Shown here: positions 11,001 to 24,095 of the stretch, piece by piece
Position numbering within the stretch: the stretch's first letter is position 1
Layout: each line of letters starts with the position of its first letter
NCBI RefSeq assembly: GCF_000226095.1
Contig: NC_016472.1
Location: 8,494,001 to 8,558,000, forward strand
DNA length: 64,000 nucleotides
Source of the DNA: Thermothelomyces thermophilus ATCC 42464
Lineage: Eukaryota > Ascomycota > Sordariomycetes > Sordariales > Chaetomiaceae
Direction: 5' to 3'
Notes under the pieces: model-generated
Database searches by the model: none
What the model was told of the DNA's origin: nothing
What the model saw: only the letters and a program-made list of their open reading frames with translations
Position numbers and translations under genes: made by a program

Positions 11001-14000
11001 TTAGATTTTTAATAGGTTCCTATAAATTGTCTTCTAGTCTGAAATTAAGCTATTTAACTAGGTACTATAGTTCTCTATTAATAATATATAAATCTAGAAT
11101 TTCTTCGATATCCTATTCTTCTTCCTTATCTTCTGCTTCGATATATATAGCAACCTTAGCGTTTTTTAGTACTAGTTCGAGAAGCGAAATATAAAAAACA
11201 TCTATCTATAGTTATATAGGTAATGGTAACGATAGTTAGTAGTTAGATGTCGAAATTTGTTCTTTGATAACGAAGGGTCTAACCTTCTTAAAGTCTAGCT
11301 TTATGTTTAGTCGTTTGGTTTGTAAGTTTTATACAATTAGGTAGACTTTGTCTCCCCTCTCTAGGCAAGGTCCCTTAAGCCTATGTTTATTATAGTAGTT
11401 CTTTATTCTAGTCTTGACAAACTCGAGTTCCTTTTTAAGCTTTTTATATAGTATATGTATTTGTTTTACTTTGACTACTGCTCTTGGTACTATAACCTCT
11501 AGTCCTTGCCTAAGGTCTACTTTATATCTATAGTTCGCGAAGAATGGTATAACTTTAGTTATTTCTATTAGCGTTATATTATAAGCGAGTTATGCTATTA
11601 GTAATAGCATGACCTAGTTATCTTACTAGTAGTTAATATAAGAGTAGAGGTATTACTTAATAATTTGGTTTAGTCGCTCTATTTATCCGTTAGTCTATAG
11701 ATAGTATACTATTAATAGCTTGCTATTAACGCCTAATTATTATATTAATGCTTGCTAGAACTTCGATATAAACTTAGTATCTCTATTAGTAATCTATTCT
11801 TATAGCTAAGTATATACTAATATAACTTACTAATAAATTACGTCTATTAGCTATTTAGCTATCTAGGACTCCTTATAGGGAAAGAAGTATACCTATTTAG
11901 TTAGGCGATCTACTATAGTAAGAATACTATTATAGGTTACTCCTATAGCTATATTTTTAAATTCTAGTAGCTTTGTAATAAAGTCTATTATAACTAAACT
12001 CTATAGTTTGTTAGCTATTAATAATGGCTAAAGTAGCCTATATAGCTTATATCATGCCGTTTTGCTCTGATTATAAATATCGTAGTTTTATACGACTTCC
12101 TTAACTCGTACCGTTAACTATAGAAAGTTATAATGTTTCCTAACTTATACAATAGTCTTTATAACTCCTTTATATCCTCTAAGTTTTGACTTGTAAAGTT
12201 CTCGAATCATTTATAGCTATTAATCCCTATCATAGATATATACTTTGCCTCGGTACTAGAGTTTCCTATCTCTTTCTTCTACTCCGTTAGGTACTACTAG
12301 TCCAGGTGCTACTTAATACTATATCTCATTAATCCTTTCTTCTCGAAAGATTATATAATATTCTAGGAACAAGTCAAGTAGATCATCCTCTATAGGTGTC
12401 TACGTTTCGTAATATAGTGTTCTGTCTATTCGTTCCTTAAATAACGGTAGTATTGTTTCCGTTTGTCCTTCTATATGATCCGTTTGTTAGCTTAAGATAT
12501 CTATTTGTATGTTCTCTTTGCCCTTCTTATAGCGGATCTCGAAGTTAAATTCCGCGAGGAATTCTACCTATCGTATTTGTCATCTATTAAGCTCCTTTAT
12601 CATTGTAAAGTATTATAGGTTCTTATAATCTATATATACCTATATTAGTTCGGTCGTACTGCTAAGGTATAGTTACCATTCCTTAAAAGCTTTGATAATT
12701 GTAAGTAGTTCCTTATTATAGATCGGATAATTAAGACGTAGTCTATTAAGCTTCTTTAAAAAGAAGGCTATAGGATATAGCTTTCCTTATCTATCTCGTT
12801 ATCCTAACTATCCTCCGATGGCGTAATCTGAAGCGTCCGTTTCTATCTTAAATGGCTTCTTAGGGTCTAGTAGTACTAGTACTATATCTTCGGTAATGGC
12901 GTTACAAATCTACGTAAATGCTTACTTATATTATTCTTCCCATTGGAATTTAGTATTCTTCTTAGTAAGTTCGTATAAAGGTCGTATAATTGCTTTAAAG
13001 TTCCTAATGAACATCTAGTAAAAGTTTGTAAATCTAATAAAGCTTCGTACTTCTATAACTAACGTTAGTTATAGCCAATTCTTAATAGCTTTAACCTTTA
13101 AAGGTTCTATCCGAATTTATTCTAGGGATATCTTATATCCTAAAAATACCGTTTTCCTAACGTAGAATTCGCTCTTTCCCTTATTAACTAATAGTTTATA
13201 TATATATAGCGTATCTAGCACTGCTTTTACATGCTTCCGGTGTTCGTCTATCGTCTTAGAGAAGATAAGTATATCGTCAAGATAATATATTACAAATTTG
13301 TTAAGAAAGGGTTAGATAGCTTGATCAATTAGGGCTTAGAACGTTGCTAGTGCGTTTGTAAGTCCGAATAGTATAACGAGGTACTTATAGTAGCTATAGA
13401 GTATCTTAAAGGCCGTTTTCTACTTGTCGCCTTCTTTGATCTATATATAGTTATAGGCTAATAGTAAGTTAAGACGTGTAAAATATTAGGCTCCTACTAA
13501 CTAATCTCGGAGCTATAAGATTAGTAGTAACAGGTATTAGTTTTTTATAATCTATTTATTAAGTTACTAGTAGTTAATATATAACTATAGCTTTCTATCT
13601 TTCTTAGGTACAAACAGGATTAGGTAGCCTACTAGCGATATTAATAGGTAGATATATCCTCTTTAAAGGTTCTCCTCTAAATATCGCTTAAGTTCTTCGT
13701 TCTATATCTAGCTTGTATAGTAAATCTTAAAGAACTTTAGTCATACTCCTTCCTTAAGCTTGATCTTGTAATCCTATAGGCCATGTTCTAGTAGTCCTTC
13801 TAGATACTTCGGTTCGAATGCTAGGTGTCCTTTATATTCTTTTAGTACTTCCCTAGTCTTGTCTTGTCTCTTAGTTTTCTAATAGTATACAAACTTAGTT
13901 CTATCTATAGCGATGCTAGTGATTTCTTCTATCTTAACCTATTACTCTAATTATAGTGCTCCGCATTCGTTAACGGAGAGAACAGCTATTGGCGGTTTAG

Positions 14001-14650
14001 CTCGTTCCTCCTGTCGCGATATCGATGTCGTTATACTGCCTCTTCTAGAGTCTGTAGTAGTCTACCTACCACTATCTATCTCTTGTAGTAAATCCGTAGG
14101 ATATGCCTTCCTTTAAGTATTATCTGCTTATAATCCTTATATGCTTCTTATCTTACTAGTCAAATATAACTCCGTTTAGAGTCGTAGGTAGCTACTATTT
14201 TTTTAACTAATATCTAGATTATAATCTTTATATTATAGTAACCCTAATATTATATCTTTATCATTACCTATATCTATAATGTTAAATATAACTACTATAG
14301 TCTTCTCTACTATAGTGATATCGATCGGTTTAGTCTCCTTATATACCTATTACATTGGAAATAGCCCTTTAACTATACTATACTTCTGCTTCATTCTCTA
14401 AGGTATCTATAGCTAATTTACAAGCGTTGGCGAAATCAGATTTATCTCTATTCTACTATCTACTAGTATAAGCATTTCGTGCTATTTCCATTATACTATT
14501 ATCTATAGTTACTTATCTTATCGCCATCGTCTAAAGATTATAGCGATTTCCTATATTTCTACTAGGAGGTCTCGATATAGTAGTCTCTTACGTTAGTTCT
14601 TCCTATACTACGCTATTACTTGCCGCTATATAGGCGTTAATGGTTTCCGG
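11000..14650 (-). pseudogene. Element I pol remnant (PR-RT-RH-INT-chromodomain)
   Basis: On the minus strand this matches the pol of element III at the DNA level along its length. The RT active-site region is near 13260-13300, the integrase core near 11550-11950 and the chromodomain near 11000-11100. All frames are interrupted by many TAG/TAA codons of RIP type. There is no coding potential. Confidence 0.8.
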
Positions 14651-16898
14651 GCCCCTCGAAGGGCCCTAACCCGTTTCCTAGGTTAGTACTAACCTCTTCG
14701 GTTATTTAGCTAATAGCGGCTTCGTCGATTATACTCATTTCTATAAGCTATTAAGTGCTTACTACTTCCTACTATTAGGTCTATTCTACTTTCCATCGTA
14801 TATATTATAGCTTTATCTAGAGCTCCCGAATTCGCGATTTCTTTTCGTCCGCGTAATAGAGGTAGTCGTTACTTTAGTACAAGTCCTATATATCTCGTCC
14901 TATTCTATAGTACCTAGGCTAGGCTTATTTTGGAACTATTGTAATGCCTTCCAGATCGTAGGCTTTGGTCTTCTAGAGCAATTCGGCTACTCTGTTTCTT
15001 ATATCGTAGACCTATTCTACAGGGCGTAAGCTTCTATTCTCATTTCCTTGTCAAGTTAGCTAGTAATTGTTTTCGAATTTGTCGCGGAAGTAATATTAGC
15101 ATCTATATGCTATATATTAGAACTAGGGCACTTACGTATATGCCTTATGTCGAGGATATAATTATATAGCATTGCCTAGGAGGTATTAGAATTCTTTCCC
15201 GAATCCTTCCTATTGTATATAGACCGTAGGTACCCTAACACTAAGGTAGGAATATTTCTTCTAATAGCTTTCCTATATATACTTGTTTTTTTTATAGTTT
15301 GTATATATAAACTAGTATTCCAGGTTCTATATGTTGTTACTAAGTTACTAGTCGTTAAAATACTTAGTATAGCTATTAGGCCTATTATATATCATAGGCT
15401 ATTTTCCTTTAATAGTTTCTACGATATGCTGGAGTTCCCTTGTCTCATCCCTTATCTTATCGCTTTACTAGGCAAGTCAAATTAAGTGTCTATCCCGTTC
15501 GTACAGTTCTATATTAAGCCGGAAAACTTTATTACGGTACTATTCGATTTGTTCCTAGAGGAATGGAACATTAGGTCTAGGTCTTTCGATTCCTTAGGTA
15601 TTGGTTATCTACGATCTATCCTACCTCTATATAACCGTAAAACCCTACTACCTTAAGGCTAGGAGAATCGAAATTGGCGATACGTATTCTCTTACCATAT
15701 CCTATTTAGCAAGACCTATCTCTAGGTCTATAGTGACCAATTCGGAGTATAGTGCTTGTTCGTCTTTACCGTTACCGTCGTATCTAAGACTATCTATATT
15801 ACTACCCTTATCTTTATAGCTTATAGCTACTACTTCGATAACGTCCTTGGTAGTTTTGTCGATAGCCGTAATTTCCTTTCTAGGGACTATCTTTTACTCT
15901 TTCTTTGGGCTTTGATATTTTTGCTTATAATGCTCTTTCTTTCTATAGTTATAGTAGGTAATATTAGACTTATCTTTAGTCGTCTTCTTCTAATCTTACT
16001 TCTACGCTATATCTATATCTATAGCTCTAGGGTATATCCTATATAAGGTACTAGCGTACGTTTGCTTTTTCTTATTATTAGCCTTAACTATAGTTCCGTT
16101 TATTTGACCTTGTTTCTATTGCTCTTATATATAAAGTCAATTATCGATTCTAATAACCTATATAATATATTTATCTAGGGTCCTAGGCTAATTATACTTA
16201 TATAGCTTGTCTTTAACCTTTTCCTTTAGGCCGTTATAGAATAGTTACATTAACGCCTCGTCATTAAGCTAAGACTTAAGTATATCCTATCTAAACTATA
16301 TAGTATAGGAAGCTACTAACTTAGTCTATTAGAGATTAGTAAGTCTTTTTTATATATAAATCTTCTTATCTTTATTACTAAAAACCTTCTAAAGCTCTTC
16401 TTTAAAACGGTCGTAGGATCGAAAGACTGCCTATATAAACACGTCTCGGTCATCTTCGTCTTCCTTAGTAAGATAGTCATTCTATATAGGCTCGAACTAT
16501 CTAAGTGCCTTACCCTCTAGTCTCGTAGCTATATAGAGAACTTTAGCTTTATTATCTAGAAACTTGTCGTTATTAAGCCAGAAGTAGGATCAGAGGTTTG
16601 TTAGGAATCCTATAAGATCTTCCTTAGTTCCTCTGTATTTGCTAGGTAGTTCGATCTTGATACGGTTCGCTTTAGCGCCCTCGAGTGCCTTGATTTTGGC
16701 GTAGGCCTCGTTAACTAGTTTCTATAAGTGCTTTTTACCGTTCTCAAGTTCCTTAATTCAAGCTTAAGTAGCCTTATCACTCTAGTCTAACTCCTAGATT
16801 CGCTAATAGAGTTAACTAAGCTAAGCAAGCAGCTGTTCGGCTATAACGTTAGTAGCTATGTCGATATCAAGGTCGAAGTCACCTCCGTTTTAAACTAT
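14637..16898 (-). pseudogene. Element I gag remnant
   Basis: This corresponds to element III gag (26383-28644). The start ATG has become ATA (16896-16898), a TpG-to-TpA change. The gag stop TAA (14637-14639) and the GGGCCCTTCGAGGGGCC hairpin just upstream of it (14650-14666 on the plus strand) are preserved. Many RIP-type stops interrupt the frame. Confidence 0.8.
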
Positions 16899-16925
16899 AA
16901 TAGAACAAAGGGAGTGATAGTAACG

Positions 16926-17353
16926 TATGACGAACCTAACTTAGACTTCTTCTAAAAGAGTTTAGACGAAGGTAGATTAAGTGGGACAAGTAAACAGGTC
17001 GTCTAAGGGATTTGGTAAAGCTAAAGGGTTTATAATAACACTAGAGTTGTCTTTTATAGTAATTAGCAATACTTAGTATAAGTACTATAATTATAGGTTG
17101 CTATTACTAGTAAACTCTTAGGGTCTACTATAACGAGTGACTATCTATATATATATATAATCCTAGGATTACTAGTAGTCGTAGTAATCCTCTATACTGG
17201 CTTACCTAGCTTATATCGTAAGCTAGTGATCCCTTACTGGGATCATTTCTTGCTAAGTGTGATCCTGTCCTGATTGGTCCTTCATTCCTTCGGCTTGATT
17301 GGCCTGTTTGTGCTAGTGGCTTAGGCGGTATCTGTATGTATATTTCCGTGATA
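16926..17353 (-). repeat. Element I 5' LTR
   Basis: This is a 428-bp direct repeat of 9797-10224 with termini TATGACG and CCGTGATA. It is followed by the right copy of TSD GTAGT (17354-17358), after which the outer element resumes. Confidence 0.92.
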
Positions 17354-19242
17354 GTAGTATAGCATGGTTGTATAGGTTAGTACCTGGAGGTATAAATAAT
17401 AAGTATACTACTAATATTATAGGATAGATATCTATATTTGGTGGTAGATAAAGACAATAAGCTAGGCGGCTAATGTATTTAATGACTTTAAAAGGACCTA
17501 TACGTTACTAGGATAGTTTAGGTAACGGCTGTCTGGGTAAGTAGTAGCCGTGGTAGAGGTATAGATATACTCGGTTGCCCGGCTTAAATTCGATGTCGTG
17601 GTGACTAGTATCGTATCTATATTTGGCGTAGGCTACTATAAAGTCTATCGCCATCTAGGCATCTTAGTGTAGATATTTGTATAGGACCAGGATATCCTGT
17701 ACCGTTTTCGACGGCGCCGTTAGCGCTTCTAACGGTCCGGCTAGTTTGAAACTATAGAGTAGCTCGTATAGAGATATACTAATAGAGGCAGTATATACGC
17801 TATTTAAATATTACTATAGCTACGGAAGTATAGCGGTCTAATTGTTATCTAGCTTTTTATAGACAAAGAAGTGTAGAGCAATTTCTACTATCTAGTTCTT
17901 CTGCTCTATAAGACCGTCTCTTTATAGGTAGTACGTAGTAGTTATTAATAGCTTTGTACCTAACGCTTTCTATATACTAGTTTATAGCTTAGATATAAAT
18001 TTGCGGTCGTAGTCAAATATAATAGCGGTTAGTACTCCCTAGTCGGATAGGAGTAGTTATTATATCAATATATGGCCTTAGTTAGTAGTGGTATAGTTAG
18101 AGTAGCCGGGTATAAGGAGCGTTTGTTTAGATAATTTATAAGATATAGTTATTATCAAGTCGATCTTGTTATATCTATTTAAATACTATAATGTTCCGGC
18201 TAATGGAACTAATGGTAATGTTACTATAAAGTTAATAGCGATTACTTATATAGATAGCGTATTAGATAGACGAATTAGCTAATAGTTATTCAAGGAAGGT
18301 TACGATTAGTGGCGTTAACTTGGTAGACAGGGCAATGCTTTACATAGTCCTATATACACCTGGTTTTTCTATCGATCGTAATGCTATATAAGTTATATAT
18401 TATCCTATTGGTTCTAAAGTAATGCTTCTCATTGTAGGCTAAACTTAAGATATATTATATAAGTCTCGATGGAACATATAACGTACGAGTACTATCTAGG
18501 CGGATGTAGTAGAGGAGCTTGTCAATTAGGACAAACGGTAGCCCGCGGCGTAAAAAAACAGCGATACCCTTATCGTCGACAGTCCTATCCGTGTACTTAT
18601 TTTTAATAAGATCCTTAATAATAGGGGTATACATAGTATTAGCCTTATAGCTATTAACGAACTTTACCTTGAGTTTAAGATCTATCCGTACCTTAGCGAA
18701 AGCGAACCAAACGTCGTCAAGTACGGCCAATCTATCTAGGCGTTTAGAAGGTTTAGGGTTCCCTAAAGCGCTTAATCTACTTAAGGCGTCTGGTACGAAG
18801 TTAAGTCTTCTAGGTAGGTAGTAGACTTTGAGGTCGTATTATAACAGGTAGATAGACGCGTTAATCAGGTGACGATTAGCGTAGTTAGTAGAACTTGTAT
18901 CTAGGTTAATTTGTTCCATAATACTATATATAGTGGCATGGTTAGTTAGGACGATAACTAGTATATACACCAAATAGACCATTATATATAGTTTATATAT
19001 TACCTAGACTAGATAAGCGACTTTCTATTTAGAGGGTCTATATCGTATCTTAGCCTTTATTAATAGGCGGCTTAAGAACATTACTAGTAGCACTTGGTTA
19101 GCTAGGATAAGGTTACCTAGGCACTAGTCATATCCATCACAAGTATAGAAGATTATAACGCCAAATCTACGTTCTAAATAGCCGTCGAGTTAAATATATA
19201 GCTACTTGTCAGGATTAAAGTAGTAGAGGATAGTCGGGTTCT
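17354..19242 (-). pseudogene. Outer element, pol middle: RNase H/integrase fragment
   Basis: The minus strand carries a still-open stretch at 18730-18455 (AVLDDVWFAFAKVRIDLKL, then ELLYYIR-like and CVPSRLI-like segments), which precedes the integrase zinc-binding region in this retroelement family. The integrase core follows leftwards. A GPY/F-type C-terminal module (KPGNRVYLYLYHGYYLP, then QRIGPFKV and RLAYCLYLPP) is at about 17640-17480. It is RIPed, with many stops. The fragment joins 34408 on its 5' side and 9791 on its 3' side when elements I and II are removed. The last five bases (GTTCT) are element II's left target duplication. Confidence 0.78.
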
Positions 19243-19670
19243 TATAACGAACCCAACTCAGACTTCTTCTAAAAGGGCCCAGACGGAGGTAGGTAAAGCG
19301 GGACAAGCGTACAGGTCGTCTAAGGGATTCGGTGAAGCCAAAGGGTTCACAATAACACTTAGAGTTATCTCTCATAGTAGTCAGCAATGCTTGGTATAAG
19401 TACTGTGATTGTGATTGTTACTACTAGTAAACTCCTAGAGTCTACTATAACGAGTGACTATCTATATATATATATAATCCTAGGATCACTAGCAGTCGTA
19501 GTGATCATTTATACTAGCTTACCTGGCTTATATCATAAGCTAATGATCCTCTGCTAGGATCATTTTTTGCTAAGCGTGATCCTATCCTGATTAGTCTATT
19601 ATTCCTTTGGCTTAATTGGCCTGTTTGTGCCAATGGCTTAGGCGGCATCTATATATATATTTCTATGACA
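19243..19670 (-). repeat. Element II 3' LTR
   Basis: This is a 428-bp LTR with left terminus TATAACGAACCC (RIPed TGTGACGAACCC) and right terminus TTCTATGACA. It is a direct repeat of 33975-34402. It contains a TATATATATATA run that would be the U3/R TATA region on the minus strand. Confidence 0.92.
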
Positions 19671-19687
19671 TAATGCCCTCCCTCCGA

Positions 19688-19706
19688 GGCTTTCGACCCG
19701 AAAGCC
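19688..19706. repeat. Hairpin next to the polypurine tract (element II)
   Basis: GGCTTTCG-ACC-CGAAAGCC is a perfect 8-bp stem with a 3-nt loop. It is identical, in element orientation, to the element III hairpin at 33026-33044, although the surrounding U3-proximal sequence is highly diverged. Confidence 0.75.
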
Positions 19707-20450
19707 CTCTTTTAGGCCGTTTCAAATAGCGCTAACATCCTTCTTATATATACCTTGTAATTTTCCCTTTTTCTGTACTACTAGTGACTAACAAGATAGT
19801 AGATTATATTTCTAAACGCCGATCCTCGAAATCCTAATAGCACGCCACACTTGCTTCTTTTATTAATTCTTCTAGCGTAGACGTTATACCGTGTTTATAG
19901 TGTTTTAAGCGGAACTTGGCTTGTTATATAGCGTCAGGCTCTTCTCGCTATAGCGAGTATATACGTTAGGGTCGTTCTTACAATGGTTCTAATATAGCGT
20001 CTGCTTATTTGTGACCTGGTTTGTTGCCTTAATGTTTGTAGCTAATCTTTTTATAGTAACGAAGATTATATCCGAACAAAAGCATGTAGAGTAAGAAGAG
20101 GCTAATGCCAAAGAGGCCCTTTTTGTCCTTTAGACTTAACTTTAGACGGCTATCGGTCGATTAGCTTATCTTTGTCGCTAGAAACGTTTCTTAAAGGAGC
20201 GGGGTTCTAAGCTGTTTCGTCAAGGTATACAGTCTCTAGAGGAAATAGAGGTAGAAGAACAGAGGGTGTAGGATTCCGAAGCACACGTTATTAGTAATAT
20301 ATGGTCCTAGGGTACTAACGTCCCGTTTGACTAGTCTTCTTTAGGCCTAGATTTGTCGGAGGCTAACTTGGCCGTTTTGTCCGAGCTAGTGCCTACAGTT
20401 AATCCGGGTTCTGCTAGTAGAACTGTTCTAATTTCTTAGGGTAGTTTAAA
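19700..20450 (+). pseudogene. Element II additional (antisense) ORF remnant, Zn2Cys6-like
   Basis: The plus strand between pol and the 3' LTR, antisense to gag-pol, has at 19889-19985 a cysteine-cluster segment. Its Cys positions read as C or Y in Zn2Cys6 spacing, with inter-Cys residues FKRNLA, ASGSSR and IR.GRS. Further on (about 20105-20280) it has a helical, charged stretch containing GRLAYL and KRFLKERGSKLFRQGIQSL, then a Glu-rich run. Stops are TAG/TAA at positions where Gln is expected. The layout equals the element III additional ORF, but the residues differ widely. It is not functional. Confidence 0.62.
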
Positions 20451-23400
20451 TTCTTAACTAGTTCCTATAAGTTATCTTCTAGTCTGAAATCAAGCTATTT
20501 GACTAAGTACTATAGTTCCCTATTAATGATATATAAATCTAGAATTTCTTTAATATCCTATTCTTCCTCTTTATCCTCTGCTTTAATGTATATAGTAACC
20601 TTAGTGTTCTTTAGTACTAGTTTGAGAAGTGAAATATAAAAAACATCTATCTGTAGTTATATAGATGACGGTAATAATAGTTAGTAGTTAGATGTCGAAA
20701 TTCGTTCTTTGATAATAAAGGGTCTAATCTTCTTAAAGTCTAGCTTTATACTTAGTCGTTTGGTTCGTAAGTTCCGTATAATTAAGTAGACTTTGTCTCT
20801 CCTCTCTAGGCAAGGTCCCTCGAGCCTATGTTTGTTATAGTAATTCTTTATTCTAGTTCTAATAAACTCGAGTTCCTTTTTAAGCTTTTTATATAGTACG
20901 TACATTTATTCCGCTTTGACTACTGCTCTTGGCACTATGACCTCCAGTCCTTGCCTAAGGTCTGCTTTATATCTATAGTTCGCGAAGAACGGTATGACTT
21001 TAGTTATTTCTGTCGGTATTATATTATAAGCGAGTTATACTATTGGCAATAGCATGACCTAGTCGTCTTACTAGTAGTTGACGTAAGAATGAAGATATTA
21101 CTCGATAACTTGGTTTAGTCGCTCTATTTGTCTGTTAGTTTATAGGTAATATGCTATTAATAGCTTGCTATTAACGCCTAATCGTTATATTAACGCTTGC
21201 TAGAACTTCGATACAAACTTCGTATCTCTATTGGTAATCTATTCTTATAGCCAAGTATATACTAATATAACTTGCCGATAGATCACGTCTACTAACTGTT
21301 CTGCTATCTAGGACTCCTTGTAGGGAAAGAAGTATACTTACTTAGTTAGGCAGTCTACTATAGTAAGAATACTATTATAGGTTACTCTTATAGCTATATC
21401 CTTAGATTCTAACAGCTTCGTAATAAAGTCTATCGTAACTAAACTCTATAGTTTGTTAGCTATTAGCAGTGGCTAAAGTAGCCTATATAGCTTATATTAT
21501 GCCGTTTTGCTCCGATTGTAGATGTCGCAGTTCCGTACGACTTCCTTAACTCATGCCGTTAACTATAGAAAGTCGTAGTGTTTCTTAACTTATACGACAG
21601 TCTTCGTGACTCCTTTGTGTCCTCCGAGTTTCGACTCGTAGAGTTCTCGAATCATCTATAGCTATTAATCTTTGTTATAGATATACGCTTTACCTTAGTA
21701 CCAGAGTTTCCTATCTCTTTCTTCTACTCTATTAGGTATTAGTAGTCTAGGTATTGCTTAATACTATACCTTGTTAATCCTTTCTTCTTGAAAGATTATA
21801 TAGCATTTTAGGAACAAGTCGAGTAGATTATCTTCTATAGGTATCTACGTCTTGTGATATAGCGTTCCGTCTGTCTGTTCCTTAAACAACGGTAATATCG
21901 TTCCTATTCGTCCTTCCGTATGATCCGTTCGTCGACTTAAGATATCTGCTTATACATTCTCTTTGCCCTTTTTATAGCAGATCTCAAAGTTAAATTCTAT
22001 AAGGAATTCTACCTATCGTATTTATTGTCTATTAAGCTCCTTTGTCATTATAAAGTATCGTAAATTCTTATGATCTGTATATACTTATACTGGTTTAATC
22101 GTACTACTAAGGTATAGTCACCATTCCTTGAAAGCTTCGACAATCACAAGTAGTTCCTTATTATAGATTAGGTAATTAAGACGTAATCTATCGAGCTTCT
22201 TTAAAAAGAAGGCTATAGGATGTAGCTTTCCTTATCCGTCTTATTATCCTAATTATCCTCCGATGGCGTAGTTTGAAGCGTCTGTTTCTACCTCGAATGG
22301 CTTCTTAGGGTCTGGCAATACTAGTACTAGATCTTTAGTAATGGCGTTCCGAATCTATATAAATGCTTGCTCGTATTGCTCTTCCCATTAGAATTTAGTA
22401 TTCTTCTTAGTAAGTTCGTATAAAGATCGTATAATCGCTCTAAAGTTCCTAATAAACATCCGGTAGAAGTTTACAAATCTAATAAAGCTTTATACTTCTG
22501 TAACTAACATCGGTTATAGCCAATTCTTGATAGCTTTAACCTTTAAAGGTTCTATCTAGATTTGTCCTAGGGATATTTCGTATCCTAAAAAGACTATCTT
22601 CCTAATATAAAATTCGCTTTTTTCTTTGTTAACTAATAGCTTATACGTATATAGCGCGTCTAGTACTGCTTTTACGTACTTCTAGTATTTATCTATCATC
22701 TTAGAGAAGATAAGTATATCATCGAGATAATATACCGCAAATTTGTCGAGAAAGGGTTAGATAGCTTAATCAATTAGGGCTTAGAACATTGCTAGCGCGT
22801 TCGTTAGTCCGAATAGCATGACGAGGTACTTATAGTGGCTATAGGGTATCCTAAAGGCTGTTTTCTACTTATTGCCTTCTTTGATCTGTATATAGTTATA
22901 GGCCGATAGTAAGTCAAGATATATAAAATATTAGGCTCCTGCTAACTAATCTCGGAGCTGTAAGATTAGCAGTAACAGGTATTAGTTTTTCATAGTTTAT
23001 TCATTAAGTTACTAATAGTTAATATATAACTATAGCTTTCTATCTTTCTTAGGCATAAATAAGATTAGGTAGCCTGCTAGTAATGTTAATAGGCAGATAT
23101 ATCCTCTTTAAAGGTTCTCCTCTAAATATTACTTAAGTTCTTTGTTCTATATCCAGCTCGTATAGTAAATCTTAAAGAACTTTAGTCGTGCTCCTTCCTT
23201 AAGCTTGATCTCGTGATCCTATAGGCTGTATTCTAGTAATCCTTCTAGATGTTTCGGTTCGAATGCTAAGTGTCCTTCGTATTCCTTCGGTACTTCCCTA
23301 GTCTTATCTCGTCTCTCGGTTTTCTAATAGTATACGAACTTGTTTCGTCTATAGCGATACTAGCGATTTCTCCTGTCTTAACCTACTGCTCTAATTACAG

Positions 23401-24095
23401 TGCTCCGTATTTGTCAATGGAGAGAATAGCTATTGGCGGTTTAGCTCGTTCCTCCTATCGCGATATCGATATCGTTATACTGCTTCTTCTAGAGTCTATA
23501 GTAGTCTGTCTACTACTATCTGTCTCTTATAGTAGATCTATAGGATATGCCTTTCCTTAAGTATTATCTATTTGCGATCCTTATATGCTCCCTATCTTGC
23601 TAGTCGAATATAACTCTATTTAGGGTTGTAGGTAGCTACTATTCTTCTAGCTAATGTCCGGGTTATAATCTTTATACTATAGTAACCCTAATATTATATC
23701 TTTATCGTTACCTATATCTATAATACTAAATATAACTACTATAGTCTTTCCTACTACTATAATGTCGATTGGTTTAGTCTCCCTATATACCTATTATATT
23801 AGAAATAGCCCTTTAACTATGCCATACTTCTACTTCATTCTCTAGGGTATCTATAGCTAATTTATAAGTATTAGCGAAATCAGATTTATCTCTACTTTAC
23901 TATCTATTAGTACGAGCATTTCGTGCTATTTCTACTATGCTATTATCTATAATCGCTTATCTTACCGCTATCGTCTAAAGATTATAGCGATTTCCTATAT
24001 TTCTGCTAGGAGGTCTCGATATAGTGGTTTCTTATACTAGTCCCTCCTATACTATGTTATCACTCGCCACTACACGGGCGTTAATGGTTTCTAGG
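20450..24095 (-). pseudogene. Element II pol remnant
   Basis: Minus-strand homologue of element III pol. A 74-codon open stretch at 20905-20681 (MYVLYKKLKKELEFIRTR) corresponds to the integrase C-terminal region. RT is near 22600-23000. All other frames are broken by RIP-type stops. Confidence 0.8.

Larger units (their letters stand above)
9797..17353 (-). mobile_element. Element I: chromovirus (Ty3/gypsy) copy, RIP-degraded
   Basis: The element is 7557 bp with 428-bp LTRs at 9797-10224 and 16926-17353 and TSD GTAGT (9792-9796 and 17354-17358). It is oriented minus: 5' LTR at 16926-17353, gag (16898 to 14637), pol (about 14640 to 10990), an oppositely oriented additional ORF remnant (about 10260-11000, plus strand), then the 3' LTR. 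It aligns base by base with element II and, from R-U5 to the end of pol, with element III, except for dense C-to-T and G-to-A changes. No frame longer than about 90 codons survives. It inserted into the integrase/chromodomain junction of the outer element. Confidence 0.93.
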
